Assembly: GCF_007997215.1 (NCBI RefSeq)
Contig: NZ_VORW01000008.1
Span: 62,001-126,000, forward strand
DNA length: 64,000 nucleotides
DNA from: Algoriphagus aquimarinus
Lineage (GTDB): Bacteria > Bacteroidota > Bacteroidia > Cytophagales > Cyclobacteriaceae
Direction: 5' to 3'
Shown one piece after another: positions 35,770 to 43,858 of the stretch. Numbering within the stretch: the first letter of the stretch is position 1; the number at the start of each line of letters is the position of its first letter. Below the pieces are notes generated by a model. The model ran no database searches, was not told where the DNA came from, and was given only the letters and a program-made list of their open reading frames with translations. A program made the translations under genes and the position numbers.

Positions 35770-36345
35770 TCAAAGTGTGATTTTTGCTCCCAATACTTTT
35801 AGGAACTCACGGATCCAAGCTGGATGACCTGGCCATGCTGGCGATGTTACCAAATTGCCGTCAACATAAGCGTCGGTAGCAGGAATGTTTTGGTAATCAC
35901 CACCTGCGATAGTCACTTCTGGTCCTACAGCAGGATAAGCAGTTAGTTTCCTTCCTTTGACTACTCCTGCGGCGGTTAGTATCTGTATGCCATGGCATAC
36001 GGCGGCTACTGGCTTGTTCGTATCAAAGAAGTGCCTTACAATCTCCAGAAGTTTCTGGTTTAACCGAAGGTATTCTGGTGCGCGACCACCAGCAATCGCC
36101 AAGCCTACGTAATCATCCACATCAATTTGGTCAAAAGAATAGCTCAGCATAAAGTTGTGACCTGGCTTCTCAGTGTAAGTCAGATCGCCTTCAAAGTCAT
36201 GAATCGCTGTTTTGATAGTTTCACCTTTTTTCTTTCCAGGGCAAACTGAATGAACTTCATAGCCCACCATTTCCAGCATCTGAACTGGAACCATGGTTTC
36301 GTAATCTTCTGCAAAATCTCCGGTTAGGAATAATATCTTTTTCAT
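35770..36345 (-). CDS. DJ-1/PfpI family protein
   Basis: A 191-residue protein with a DJ-1/PfpI flavodoxin-like fold: [19 protein letters not shown] at the start with the conserved acidic residue, [15 protein letters not shown], and the nucleophile elbow [10 protein letters not shown] with Cys117-His118. Members act as cysteine peptidase-like proteins, chaperones or glyoxalases. Which of these applies cannot be read from sequence. No signal peptide. Single gene. Confidence 0.92.
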   Translation of the reverse strand: MKKILFLTGDFAEDYETMVPVQMLEMVGYEVHSVCPGKKKGETIKTAIHDFEGDLTYTEKPGHNFMLSYSFDQIDVDDYVGLAIAGGRAPEYLRLNQKLLEIVRHFFDTNKPVAAVCHGIQILTAAGVVKGRKLTAYPAVGPEVTIAGGDYQNIPATDAYVDGNLVTSPAWPGHPAWIREFLKVLGAKITL

Positions 36346-36474
36346 TTTCTTGAAATTAGTTGGTTTGAAAAATGGGTAGAAATTCTACCTTTTATAGTAA
36401 GATCAATTTATGAAAATGCGATTGGAATGAGGTTAACCCTTAGTTAAGTTTTGCTAATGATTTTCATAAAATAG

Positions 36475-36580
36475 GACTTCGACTTCTTTACTAAAGACGA
36501 ATTATACTTTTTACCGAAAATCATGCTGACTTCGACTTTGCTACCAATGACGGATTATAAATTTCACGGCAAATCGTGTC
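36475..36580. repeat. Two imperfect 53-bp tandem copies
   Basis: Copies start at 36475 and 36528, both opening GACTTCGACTT and sharing the ATTATA and AAATC segments. They directly precede the palindrome at 36576. Confidence 0.6.
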
Positions 36581-36651
36581 AGTCCGAGCGAAGTCGAGGA
36601 CAATAATTTCACTTACTTTAAAAGAGCCTTCGACTTCGCTCAGTCTGACAC
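36576..36651. repeat. MITE/REP-like inverted repeat
   Basis: Arms of about 24 bases at 36576-36599 and 36627-36651 are near-perfect inverted copies built on CTTCGACTTCGCTC. The 36346-36882 gap holds no credible gene; a further hairpin TGACGGTCGT (36721-36730) / ACGACTGTCA (36736-36745) lies downstream. Confidence 0.65.
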
Positions 36652-36882
36652 CGTCATCACTCTTTTGTAAATTCTAAATGTTTCTTACTCAGTCTGACAT
36701 CTTGATTTTATACGCTAAAGTGACGGTCGTGATTAACGACTGTCAGGTTGAGTGTCCAGCACAGCTACCAGAAGCAAAACCTCGTATGATTTCAATAAAA
36801 AGTCTTTGCATTTGCAGCCAGCTATTTTTCAGCTTTCGATTTTCTGTGCAACTTATCTCTTCAAACCCGTAAACACTTTCCC

Positions 36883-37728
36883 ATGAATCACCTAGAAACT
36901 TCCTATAAAACTCATGATAATCAAGAGTTATACCTTCAGGCTTGGATGGTTGATTCGCCAAAGGCGTCTTTACTGCTTGTTCATGGGCTAGGAGAGCATA
37001 GCTCTAGGTATTTGCCTTTGGTAGAAAAGCTAAATGCTGTGGGCGTTTCAATTTTTACTTTCGATGGGAGAGGACATGGGAAATCAGTTCAGGGTAAGCC
37101 AACTGCTTATTTTGATTCTTATGAAGATTACCTGAAAGATATTGATGCCTTATTTGGGAAGGTGAAAAGTTACGTTCCCGGAGTTCCTGCATTTATCTAT
37201 GGACATAGTATGGGTGGTGGATTAGTAGCTGCCTATGCATTAAAATATCAGCCAGAAACAGCAGGTGTGATCATGAGTTCTCCCGCGATAAAACCAGCCG
37301 AGGGTACATCTATGATTTTGATTGCAATATCTAGTCTTGTGAGTAAATATTTTCCAAGAGTAAAAGCATTGCAACTTGATGCAGAAAAAATATCCAGAAT
37401 TCCTGCTGAAGTGGAAAAATACCTGAATGATCCCTTAGTATACACTGAAGCTATTCCAGCGAGAACAGGATATGAGTTGCTTCAAATGATGCGTTTTATT
37501 CAAGAAAATGCTTCGAAATTTTCTCTTCCATTTTTGTTAATGCATGGTACTGATGATGGACTGACCAATCCCAAAGGATCTGAATTGCTTTTCGAGAAAG
37601 CTAAATCATTGGATAAAACCCTCAAGATTTTCCCAGGAGGCTACCATGAATTGATCAATGATCTAGATCGGGAAGAGGTGATGAAATTGATAGTGAATTG
37701 GATAGAAAACCGAATTCCACAAGATTAA
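36883..37728 (+). CDS. Monoacylglycerol lipase-like alpha/beta hydrolase
   Basis: A 281-residue serine hydrolase: LLVHGLGEHSSRY (oxyanion hole), FDGRGHGKS, the nucleophile elbow YGHSMGGGL with Ser109, Asp in MHGTDDGLTN, and His in GGYHELIND. The HGLGEHSSRY and DGRGHGKS segments are those of monoacylglycerol lipases/lysophospholipases. It has no signal peptide and so is likely cytoplasmic, hydrolysing monoacylglycerols or lysolipids. It is convergent with the VOC gene, 9 bases apart. Confidence 0.9.
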   Translation: MNHLETSYKTHDNQELYLQAWMVDSPKASLLLVHGLGEHSSRYLPLVEKLNAVGVSIFTFDGRGHGKSVQGKPTAYFDSYEDYLKDIDALFGKVKSYVPGVPAFIYGHSMGGGLVAAYALKYQPETAGVIMSSPAIKPAEGTSMILIAISSLVSKYFPRVKALQLDAEKISRIPAEVEKYLNDPLVYTEAIPARTGYELLQMMRFIQENASKFSLPFLLMHGTDDGLTNPKGSELLFEKAKSLDKTLKIFPGGYHELINDLDREEVMKLIVNWIENRIPQD

Positions 37729-37737
37729 CTTAATAGA

Positions 37738-38223
37738 TTATATCTCTGCTAATAATCCATTGATGTCCAATTGTCTGGTGTACATGTTAATGCTTCCATC
37801 TGGATTCAAAGGCCAATCTTCTTTTGGTCTGTCCCAATACAATTCTACTCCGTTTTCATCTGGGTCATCTAGATATAATGCCTCAGAAACCCCATGATCT
37901 GCAGCACCAGTCAGCGGGTAGTTGGCATCCACTAGTCTCTTTAAAAGAACTGCCAGATCACGTCTAGTGGGTAAAACTATGGCTGTATGAAACAAGCCTG
38001 CCGTATTCTTTGGCGCTGGTTTCCCACCTTTACTTTGCCAAGTATTCAAACCTATGTGATGATGATAACCTCCAGCAGAAATAAACGCCGCATCCTGACC
38101 ATACATGGTGACTAATTCAAAGCCAAGCAAAGTTTGATAGAAATCCAGTGATCGCTGAAGATCAGAAACTTTTAGATGTACATGCCCAATGCGTGTGGCG
38201 GCAGGGATGGTGTAATTTTTCAT
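37738..38223 (-). CDS. VOC-family (glyoxalase/dioxygenase-fold) protein
   Basis: A 161-residue protein with two beta-alpha-beta-beta-beta modules. Module one is IGHVHLKVSDLQRSLDFYQTLLGFEL and contains metal-ligand His in GHVHLKV. Module two is LFHTAIVLPTRRDLAVLLKRL, ending with DPDENGVELYWDRP, which supplies the Glu. The GYHHHIGLNTW segment matches CatE-like ring-cleavage dioxygenases, so a metal-dependent oxygenase or glyoxalase is likely. Short spacing to the lipase-like gene, which reads towards it. Confidence 0.9.
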   Translation of the reverse strand: MKNYTIPAATRIGHVHLKVSDLQRSLDFYQTLLGFELVTMYGQDAAFISAGGYHHHIGLNTWQSKGGKPAPKNTAGLFHTAIVLPTRRDLAVLLKRLVDANYPLTGAADHGVSEALYLDDPDENGVELYWDRPKEDWPLNPDGSINMYTRQLDINGLLAEI

Positions 38224-38233
38224 GAATTTGAAG

Positions 38234-38303
38234 TTTGAGATTTGAAATTAACCGAACTGGGCAGTGATTAGTGCCTACTTCCAAGGAAATTTCAAATCTC
38301 AAA
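38234..38303. repeat. 16-bp inverted repeat
   Basis: TTTGAGATTTGAAATT (38234-38249) and its exact reverse complement (38288-38303) fill the short gap between the VOC start and the GH67 stop. The loop is 38 bases. There is no clear T tract, so a repeat element rather than a standard terminator. Confidence 0.6.
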
Positions 38304-38319
38304 TCAATGATTTCAAATT

Positions 38320-40473
38320 TTAAATCCCCGGCGCATTCGGGAACATCAAGCTTTTGAAGTATTCCAAATCTCCTTCTGGCTGTTCGATATCGGCAGGGAA
38401 TGGTCGGTTAGAAAATGTCTGGAAGTAAAGCAAGCAGGCATTTCTCCACCAAACAGCCTCTGTTTCCTGTACTTCTAGAAGCTGTCGTACATGCTCGAAT
38501 TCAGCAGGGTCAATTTCCGATTCCAAGCTAGCCCAAGTCTGCTGCATTTGTCTTACTTCTTTCACGCCTCTATCATAATGGTAGGCGATTCCTTCCCAAA
38601 GTGTATTTCCATCTTTTAGCTTGTAATCCCATGGCAAATGATGGAACCAAAGCAAGTATTTCTCAGGGATTTGATGTGGATCTGACCATGCCTTAGCCAC
38701 TTCTGGAGCGTATTGGTCCAGAGCTCCACTACCTGCACTGGTTCTATCAAATCCGATTCCCAGACTATCCGCATTATGGTAATAAGGAGCAGTCCAATCG
38801 GCTCTTCCACCCATTACCCAAGGGCCAGGACCATAGTGATGACTCCTGCCCATGATATGATGCAATCCAAGCGGAGTCATATAATCCACGGCTGCTTCAT
38901 GGGATTCAAGCATGATTTCCTCGACTTTGCTCAACACATCAGGATTGGTGCCAAAAGTCAGTTTGATCCATTCTTCTGCAATTTGTTTGGATTCCAGACT
39001 GGGATCCCATGCCTGACGACCGAAAGCATACCAGTTTGACTGTCCGAATAAATGTCCAGTCCAGTTGCGGTCCGTTCCGATATTAGAGACCCCAGCAATC
39101 AGGGTTAGCTTTTGTCCGCTATCTTTTCCTTCTAGGATACTCGCAACAGTGGAGCTCGGAGTTGGACTGAAGGTTTTCGTCTTTAGCACTTCTTCCCACA
39201 TAGGAGCGAGGTAAACGAGCTGAGTAGCTTGTCCTAAGTATTCCTGAGTGATTTGGAACTCCATACCCACATTGGTTTTATTGATAGCGCCAAATAGCGG
39301 GTGAACTGGCTCGCGAGGTTGGAAGTCAATCGCTCCGTTTTTGATTTGGATGATGACATTCTCTTTGAACTTGCCATCCAGCGGTTCGAATTCGCGATTT
39401 GCCTGCATATGTCTATCCACATCATTTTCATGAGAATAGACAAAAGCTCTCCATATCAAAACTCCTCCATGCGGTTCCAAAGCTTCTGCTAGCATATTTG
39501 CACCTTCTGCATGATTTCTTCCATATTCATGCGGCCCAGGCTGACCTTCGGAATTTGCTTTCACGAGAAATCCTCCAAAGTCTGGGATGAAAGAATAGAT
39601 CTCATCCGTCTTCTTTTTCCAGAAAGCTATCACTTCTGGATCAAGTGGATCGGCAGTTTTCAAACCACCAATTTGAATAGGAGCTGAGAAGCGTGCAGTG
39701 AGAAAAACCTTGATTCCATAGGGTCTGAAAATGTCTGCCAAAACCTTCACTTTCTTCATGAAATCCTTGGTCAAAATCAATGCATTTGCATTCACGTTGG
39801 TAAGCGAAACGGCATTGATTCCAATGGATGCGTTGGCTCGGGCGTAGTCAGTATAGCGTGGATCCACATAGCCAGGAAGCTTGTGCCAGTCCCAAATCGA
39901 AAAACCTGCATAGCCTCTTTCGACCGTCCGATCTAAGTTGTCCCAATGGTTTAACATTCTTAACTTAATTTTCGGGCTATCAGATAATTCGGCAAATTTA
40001 TCGAAAGTGTTACTTTGGATGGAATTTAGCCAATTGTAGACTCCGTAAAGCACGCCGACTGGTTGATTTCCAACTATGGTGTAAAACGATTTTCCATCCA
40101 GTTCTATATTCCCTCTCCAGTATCCATCGTCTCCAAGTGCTTTGATTTCGGCTTGCTGATCTAGAGAAAGTACTTGTGAAAGTTGCTCTCTTGAACCGAT
40201 CCAAAGCTTGGTATTTTGAAGCCTTTCTTTACTATAAATAGGAGCTTTGTCAAGCATGCTTTTTGATGCCAGATTTAGCTCGTTTCTGATGGCTTCGTAA
40301 GTCGGGTTTTCACCATAAAAATAAACTCCACTCAGTAGTAGTTCTATCTCAGATTTTAATTGTGAATCGCTGATGGGCTGATAGTCCAGCCATAGTTTGT
40401 AGCCGTCATTGGCAAAAGAATTCAGGGAGATAAACAGCCAGATTAGGACTGTTAGATAAATAGGTTTGTTCAT
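38320..40473 (-). CDS. GH67 alpha-glucuronidase
   Basis: The start is set at the ATG ending at 40473 (717 residues), which exposes a signal peptide MNKPIYLTVLIWLFISLNSFA; 37 upstream in-frame codons do not look coding. The body matches GH67 throughout: DGYKLWLDYQPI at the mature start, LRMLNHWDNLDRTVERGYAG, GFLVKANSEGQPGP, NGAIDFQPREP with the catalytic Asp, FQITQEYLG with the catalytic Glu, and GLHHIMGRSHHYGPGPW. The enzyme removes 4-O-methylglucuronic acid from xylo-oligosaccharides. No xylanase is adjacent in this window. The signal suggests periplasmic action. Confidence 0.95.
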   Translation of the reverse strand: MNKPIYLTVLIWLFISLNSFANDGYKLWLDYQPISDSQLKSEIELLLSGVYFYGENPTYEAIRNELNLASKSMLDKAPIYSKERLQNTKLWIGSREQLSQVLSLDQQAEIKALGDDGYWRGNIELDGKSFYTIVGNQPVGVLYGVYNWLNSIQSNTFDKFAELSDSPKIKLRMLNHWDNLDRTVERGYAGFSIWDWHKLPGYVDPRYTDYARANASIGINAVSLTNVNANALILTKDFMKKVKVLADIFRPYGIKVFLTARFSAPIQIGGLKTADPLDPEVIAFWKKKTDEIYSFIPDFGGFLVKANSEGQPGPHEYGRNHAEGANMLAEALEPHGGVLIWRAFVYSHENDVDRHMQANREFEPLDGKFKENVIIQIKNGAIDFQPREPVHPLFGAINKTNVGMEFQITQEYLGQATQLVYLAPMWEEVLKTKTFSPTPSSTVASILEGKDSGQKLTLIAGVSNIGTDRNWTGHLFGQSNWYAFGRQAWDPSLESKQIAEEWIKLTFGTNPDVLSKVEEIMLESHEAAVDYMTPLGLHHIMGRSHHYGPGPWVMGGRADWTAPYYHNADSLGIGFDRTSAGSGALDQYAPEVAKAWSDPHQIPEKYLLWFHHLPWDYKLKDGNTLWEGIAYHYDRGVKEVRQMQQTWASLESEIDPAEFEHVRQLLEVQETEAVWWRNACLLYFQTFSNRPFPADIEQPEGDLEYFKSLMFPNAPGI

Positions 40474-40648
40474 AGGTTTTAGGGTTTCCAACCCAAAAGA
40501 TCGAAAAATCAAAGCTAAATCCAAGGGTTTGATTTTGAATGAGGTACTTAAATACTTGATTTTTATTCCGACAATTTTCGTCAAAACTGATTTTCAATTG
40601 CCTTTAAACTGACTCCCTTCCTTATCTTAGTTCCATTACTTTTTACCT

Positions 40649-43600
40649 ATGGATCAGAAACCTTTTATTATTTACAAATCCTCGGCAGGCTCGGGGAAGA
40701 CCTACACGCTGACGCTGGAGTACCTCAAACTTGCACTGCAAAGTCCAAATGCGTTCAAGCAGATTCTCGCAGTGACCTTTACCAATAAGGCTACTCAGGA
40801 GATGAAGGAGCGGATTGTGGAGGAGTTGAAAAGGCTTCGGAATGATGTTAATCCTGATGAAAAGATGGATGGGGAATTGATGAGGTCGCTCGGTGTTGAT
40901 GAAGCAGGTCTAAAAATATTGGCTCAGCAGACGCTCACTGCGATTCTTCATGATTACGGAAGGTTCTCCGTCAGTACGATTGATAGTTTCTTTCAAAAGG
41001 TAGTGAGGGCTTTTGCTCGTGAAATAGACCTAAATGCCAAATTTGATGTGGAATTGGATCAATTGGCAGTGCTGGAACGTGTAGTAGACCGAGTAGTGAT
41101 GCTCGTGATGGAGGATGAATTTCTGCACAAGTGGCTGGTGGATTATGCTTATGAACAAATCCAAAATGGAAAATCCTGGGACATAAGACGTAATATTCGC
41201 GGTCTTGGTCAACAGATTTTTCAAGAAGATTTTAAGAAATACTCTCCTGAAATCAAGGAGTTTTTGAAGGATAAAGAAAATATCACGTTGCTCCAGTCTT
41301 TTGTCCGAGAGCGAAAAAGTGAAATTGTCAAAATCTCCAAAGAGTTAAATGCCGAAGCCAACACTATCCGAACTAGGAATGGGTTGGAATGGTCTGATTT
41401 TAATCGTGGGTTTATTAAAATACTTGATAAACTGGGAGACAGAAATGATCCACTTCCAATACTTACTCCAGCGACAACAGACAAAATAGATAACCCTGAA
41501 AGCTGGCATACTAAGTCGAGCAAGCAGATCGACGCGATATTGTCAGCTTACGATCAAGGCTTAAACCAGATTTTACATCAGATTCTGGCATTGACTGGCA
41601 AGTGGAATACGCTTCAAGCCATTGCTAAAAACAGTTATGTCTACGGGGTTTTCAGGAATCTTCTGGACGAACTCACCCTAATCAAAGACGAGGAAAACAT
41701 ACTCCTAATCTCCGATGCCAACGAATTTCTAAAGGAAATCACCAAGGGAAATGATACGCCTTTCATCTATGAAAAAGTCGGTAACCAATACAAAAACTAC
41801 CTGATTGATGAGTTTCAGGATACTTCAGGTTTTCAATGGGATAGTTTCAAACCATTGCTAGAAAACTCGCTAGGGCAAGGTCAAACCAATTTGCTCGTAG
41901 GGGATGTGAAGCAGTCCATCTATCGCTGGCGTGGTGGGGAGATGAAGTTGTTGCTTTCGCAGGTGGAGGATGAGATCGGGAAGGAAAGCATACAATTGGA
42001 GAATTTGGATACGAATTTCCGTAGCCTTCCTAATATTATCAGTTTCAACAACGCGGTTTTTAAAGCTTTACCGCAGGCCATGGAGCAGGTTTTAAGCTCA
42101 AGCTATGGCGTGGAAGATCCACAGATTCTTTCCCAAGCTTATTCAGATTCTTTTCAGAAAATTTCTCCGAAAAAGGAGAAGTCCACATTCAAGGGAAAGG
42201 TCAAACTAGAATTCATTGATCCGAAAGATGAAGAAGAGGAAGGTAATTTCGATGAGCTAGTCTTGTCAAAATTGCCTGAGCTGGTTATGGAGTTGCAGGA
42301 TCACGGGTATGAGCTGGAGGATATCGCTTTTCTCGTTAGAAGAAAGTCGGAGGGCGAGGCGATAGCGGATTGTATGATGAGCTATGCTGCAGAGCATCCA
42401 GACACGGACTATAGCTTCGATGTGCTTTCGGATGAGTCCATGTATCTAAATAAGGCGGCTTCGGTGAAAGCGCTTGTTTCTGGCTTCAATTACCTGCACA
42501 ATCCAGCTGACAAAGTTCAGTATAAGACCATGTGGTATTATTTGGCGGTGCTAATGGATGCACCTGTTGAACACGAACTTTTTGCATTGGATAAAATGCC
42601 AGCCTTTCTGGAAGAGCAGGTTAAGCAATTCAAAGAAAAGGAGATTTTAATGCTTCAATTGCCTCTGATGGAAGCTTTGGAGGAGTTGATCAAAGTGCTT
42701 GGATTGATGGAATTGGGCTTGGAAAAGGCTTATATCTCAGGATTCAAAGAAGCTGTTTATGACTTCACTGCTAATAATCGCGCAGATCTGAGTGGCTTTC
42801 TGGAATGGTGGGAAATCAATCAGACTAAGCGAACCGTTAAAATTCCAGAAGGTCATAATGCCATGCGGATATTGACGATTCACAAGTCGAAAGGTCTGCA
42901 GTTTAAAGTGGTAGTGATGCCGTTTCTAAAGTGGACCATCTTCGATACAAATAAAGGAAATGTGGTTTGGTCGCCATTTGAAGACCGAGAGAAAGGGCTT
43001 TCTGCTATTATTCCGTTGACATTAAGCGGGGATTTGGCGAATTCGGACTTCAGTGCAACTTATGCTGAGGAAGCTACGATGGCATATCTAGACAGTTTGA
43101 ATATGTTGTATGTGGCACTTACAAGGGCTGAGGATGTCTTTGTTGGATTTATTCCTTACAAGGAGAAAATCGGATCGCAGAATTCCATGGAGATCCAGCT
43201 TCAGCAATTGGTTCAGTCGCATACTGATCCAGAGTCTAACTTGAGTTTGATTTCTCATTATGACTCAGAGTCAAAAGTGTTTGAGTTTGGCGATTGGCCT
43301 GAAAGTCAGGTAAAAACACTTAACCCGAAGAAGTCACCAGAACTTCGCTGGGCATATAAAAATTGGGCTGAAGTACTCACTCTCAAGAAATATGCGGTTG
43401 ATTTTTCGATGGAAGGAATGGAGCAGCGGAAGAAGCAGAAGTTTGGCTTAATCGTGCATGAGATCTTGGAATTGTCTGCCGACAAAGCTTCTGCGCTACA
43501 GAATTTGCAGTCATTTTATTTTGAAGGAAGACTGAATGAAGAAGAAAAGCTGCTAGTGGAGCGACAATTGGAGCATCTATTTACAGATTCGCTTTTTGCC

Positions 43601-43858
43601 TCATGGTTTGGCACCAAAGGCATTTTATTGGCTGAGCAGGGAATTCTTCTTCCTGGTGGAAAGCAAAAACGGCCTGATCGAATTATCCTAAATGAAAATG
43701 AAGCATTGATCGTAGATTTTAAAACTGGTGAGGCTCAAAGTCGCTACGCCAATCAAGTGAGAGAGTACATGTCATTGGTCGCTACACTATCTCAGAAGCC
43801 AACCAAAGGCTATTTATGTTATTTAGAAATGGGAGTAATCGAGGAAGTCTATGCATAG
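40649..43858 (+). CDS. AddA-like helicase-nuclease
   Basis: A 1069-residue UvrD-type helicase with a C-terminal nuclease. Walker A is SSAGSGKTYTL (about 11-21), with AVTFTNKATQEMKERI, YLIDEFQDTSGFQW, VGDVKQSIYRWRGGE, ILTIHKSKGLQFKVVVMP and VALTRAEDVFV. The C-terminal PD-(D/E)xK motif is RPDRIILNENEALIVDFKTG. It loads onto double-strand DNA ends with AddB for RecA-dependent repair. The end overlaps the addB-like start by 8 bases. Sequence length is somewhat shorter than Firmicutes AddA, as usual in Bacteroidota. Confidence 0.93.
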   Translation: MDQKPFIIYKSSAGSGKTYTLTLEYLKLALQSPNAFKQILAVTFTNKATQEMKERIVEELKRLRNDVNPDEKMDGELMRSLGVDEAGLKILAQQTLTAILHDYGRFSVSTIDSFFQKVVRAFAREIDLNAKFDVELDQLAVLERVVDRVVMLVMEDEFLHKWLVDYAYEQIQNGKSWDIRRNIRGLGQQIFQEDFKKYSPEIKEFLKDKENITLLQSFVRERKSEIVKISKELNAEANTIRTRNGLEWSDFNRGFIKILDKLGDRNDPLPILTPATTDKIDNPESWHTKSSKQIDAILSAYDQGLNQILHQILALTGKWNTLQAIAKNSYVYGVFRNLLDELTLIKDEENILLISDANEFLKEITKGNDTPFIYEKVGNQYKNYLIDEFQDTSGFQWDSFKPLLENSLGQGQTNLLVGDVKQSIYRWRGGEMKLLLSQVEDEIGKESIQLENLDTNFRSLPNIISFNNAVFKALPQAMEQVLSSSYGVEDPQILSQAYSDSFQKISPKKEKSTFKGKVKLEFIDPKDEEEEGNFDELVLSKLPELVMELQDHGYELEDIAFLVRRKSEGEAIADCMMSYAAEHPDTDYSFDVLSDESMYLNKAASVKALVSGFNYLHNPADKVQYKTMWYYLAVLMDAPVEHELFALDKMPAFLEEQVKQFKEKEILMLQLPLMEALEELIKVLGLMELGLEKAYISGFKEAVYDFTANNRADLSGFLEWWEINQTKRTVKIPEGHNAMRILTIHKSKGLQFKVVVMPFLKWTIFDTNKGNVVWSPFEDREKGLSAIIPLTLSGDLANSDFSATYAEEATMAYLDSLNMLYVALTRAEDVFVGFIPYKEKIGSQNSMEIQLQQLVQSHTDPESNLSLISHYDSESKVFEFGDWPESQVKTLNPKKSPELRWAYKNWAEVLTLKKYAVDFSMEGMEQRKKQKFGLIVHEILELSADKASALQNLQSFYFEGRLNEEEKLLVERQLEHLFTDSLFASWFGTKGILLAEQGILLPGGKQKRPDRIILNENEALIVDFKTGEAQSRYANQVREYMSLVATLSQKPTKGYLCYLEMGVIEEVYA

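Noticed and set aside
36678..36872. Small plus-strand open frame before the lipase-like gene
   Set aside because: It begins in repeat DNA, has no family look and ends without relation to the next gene.
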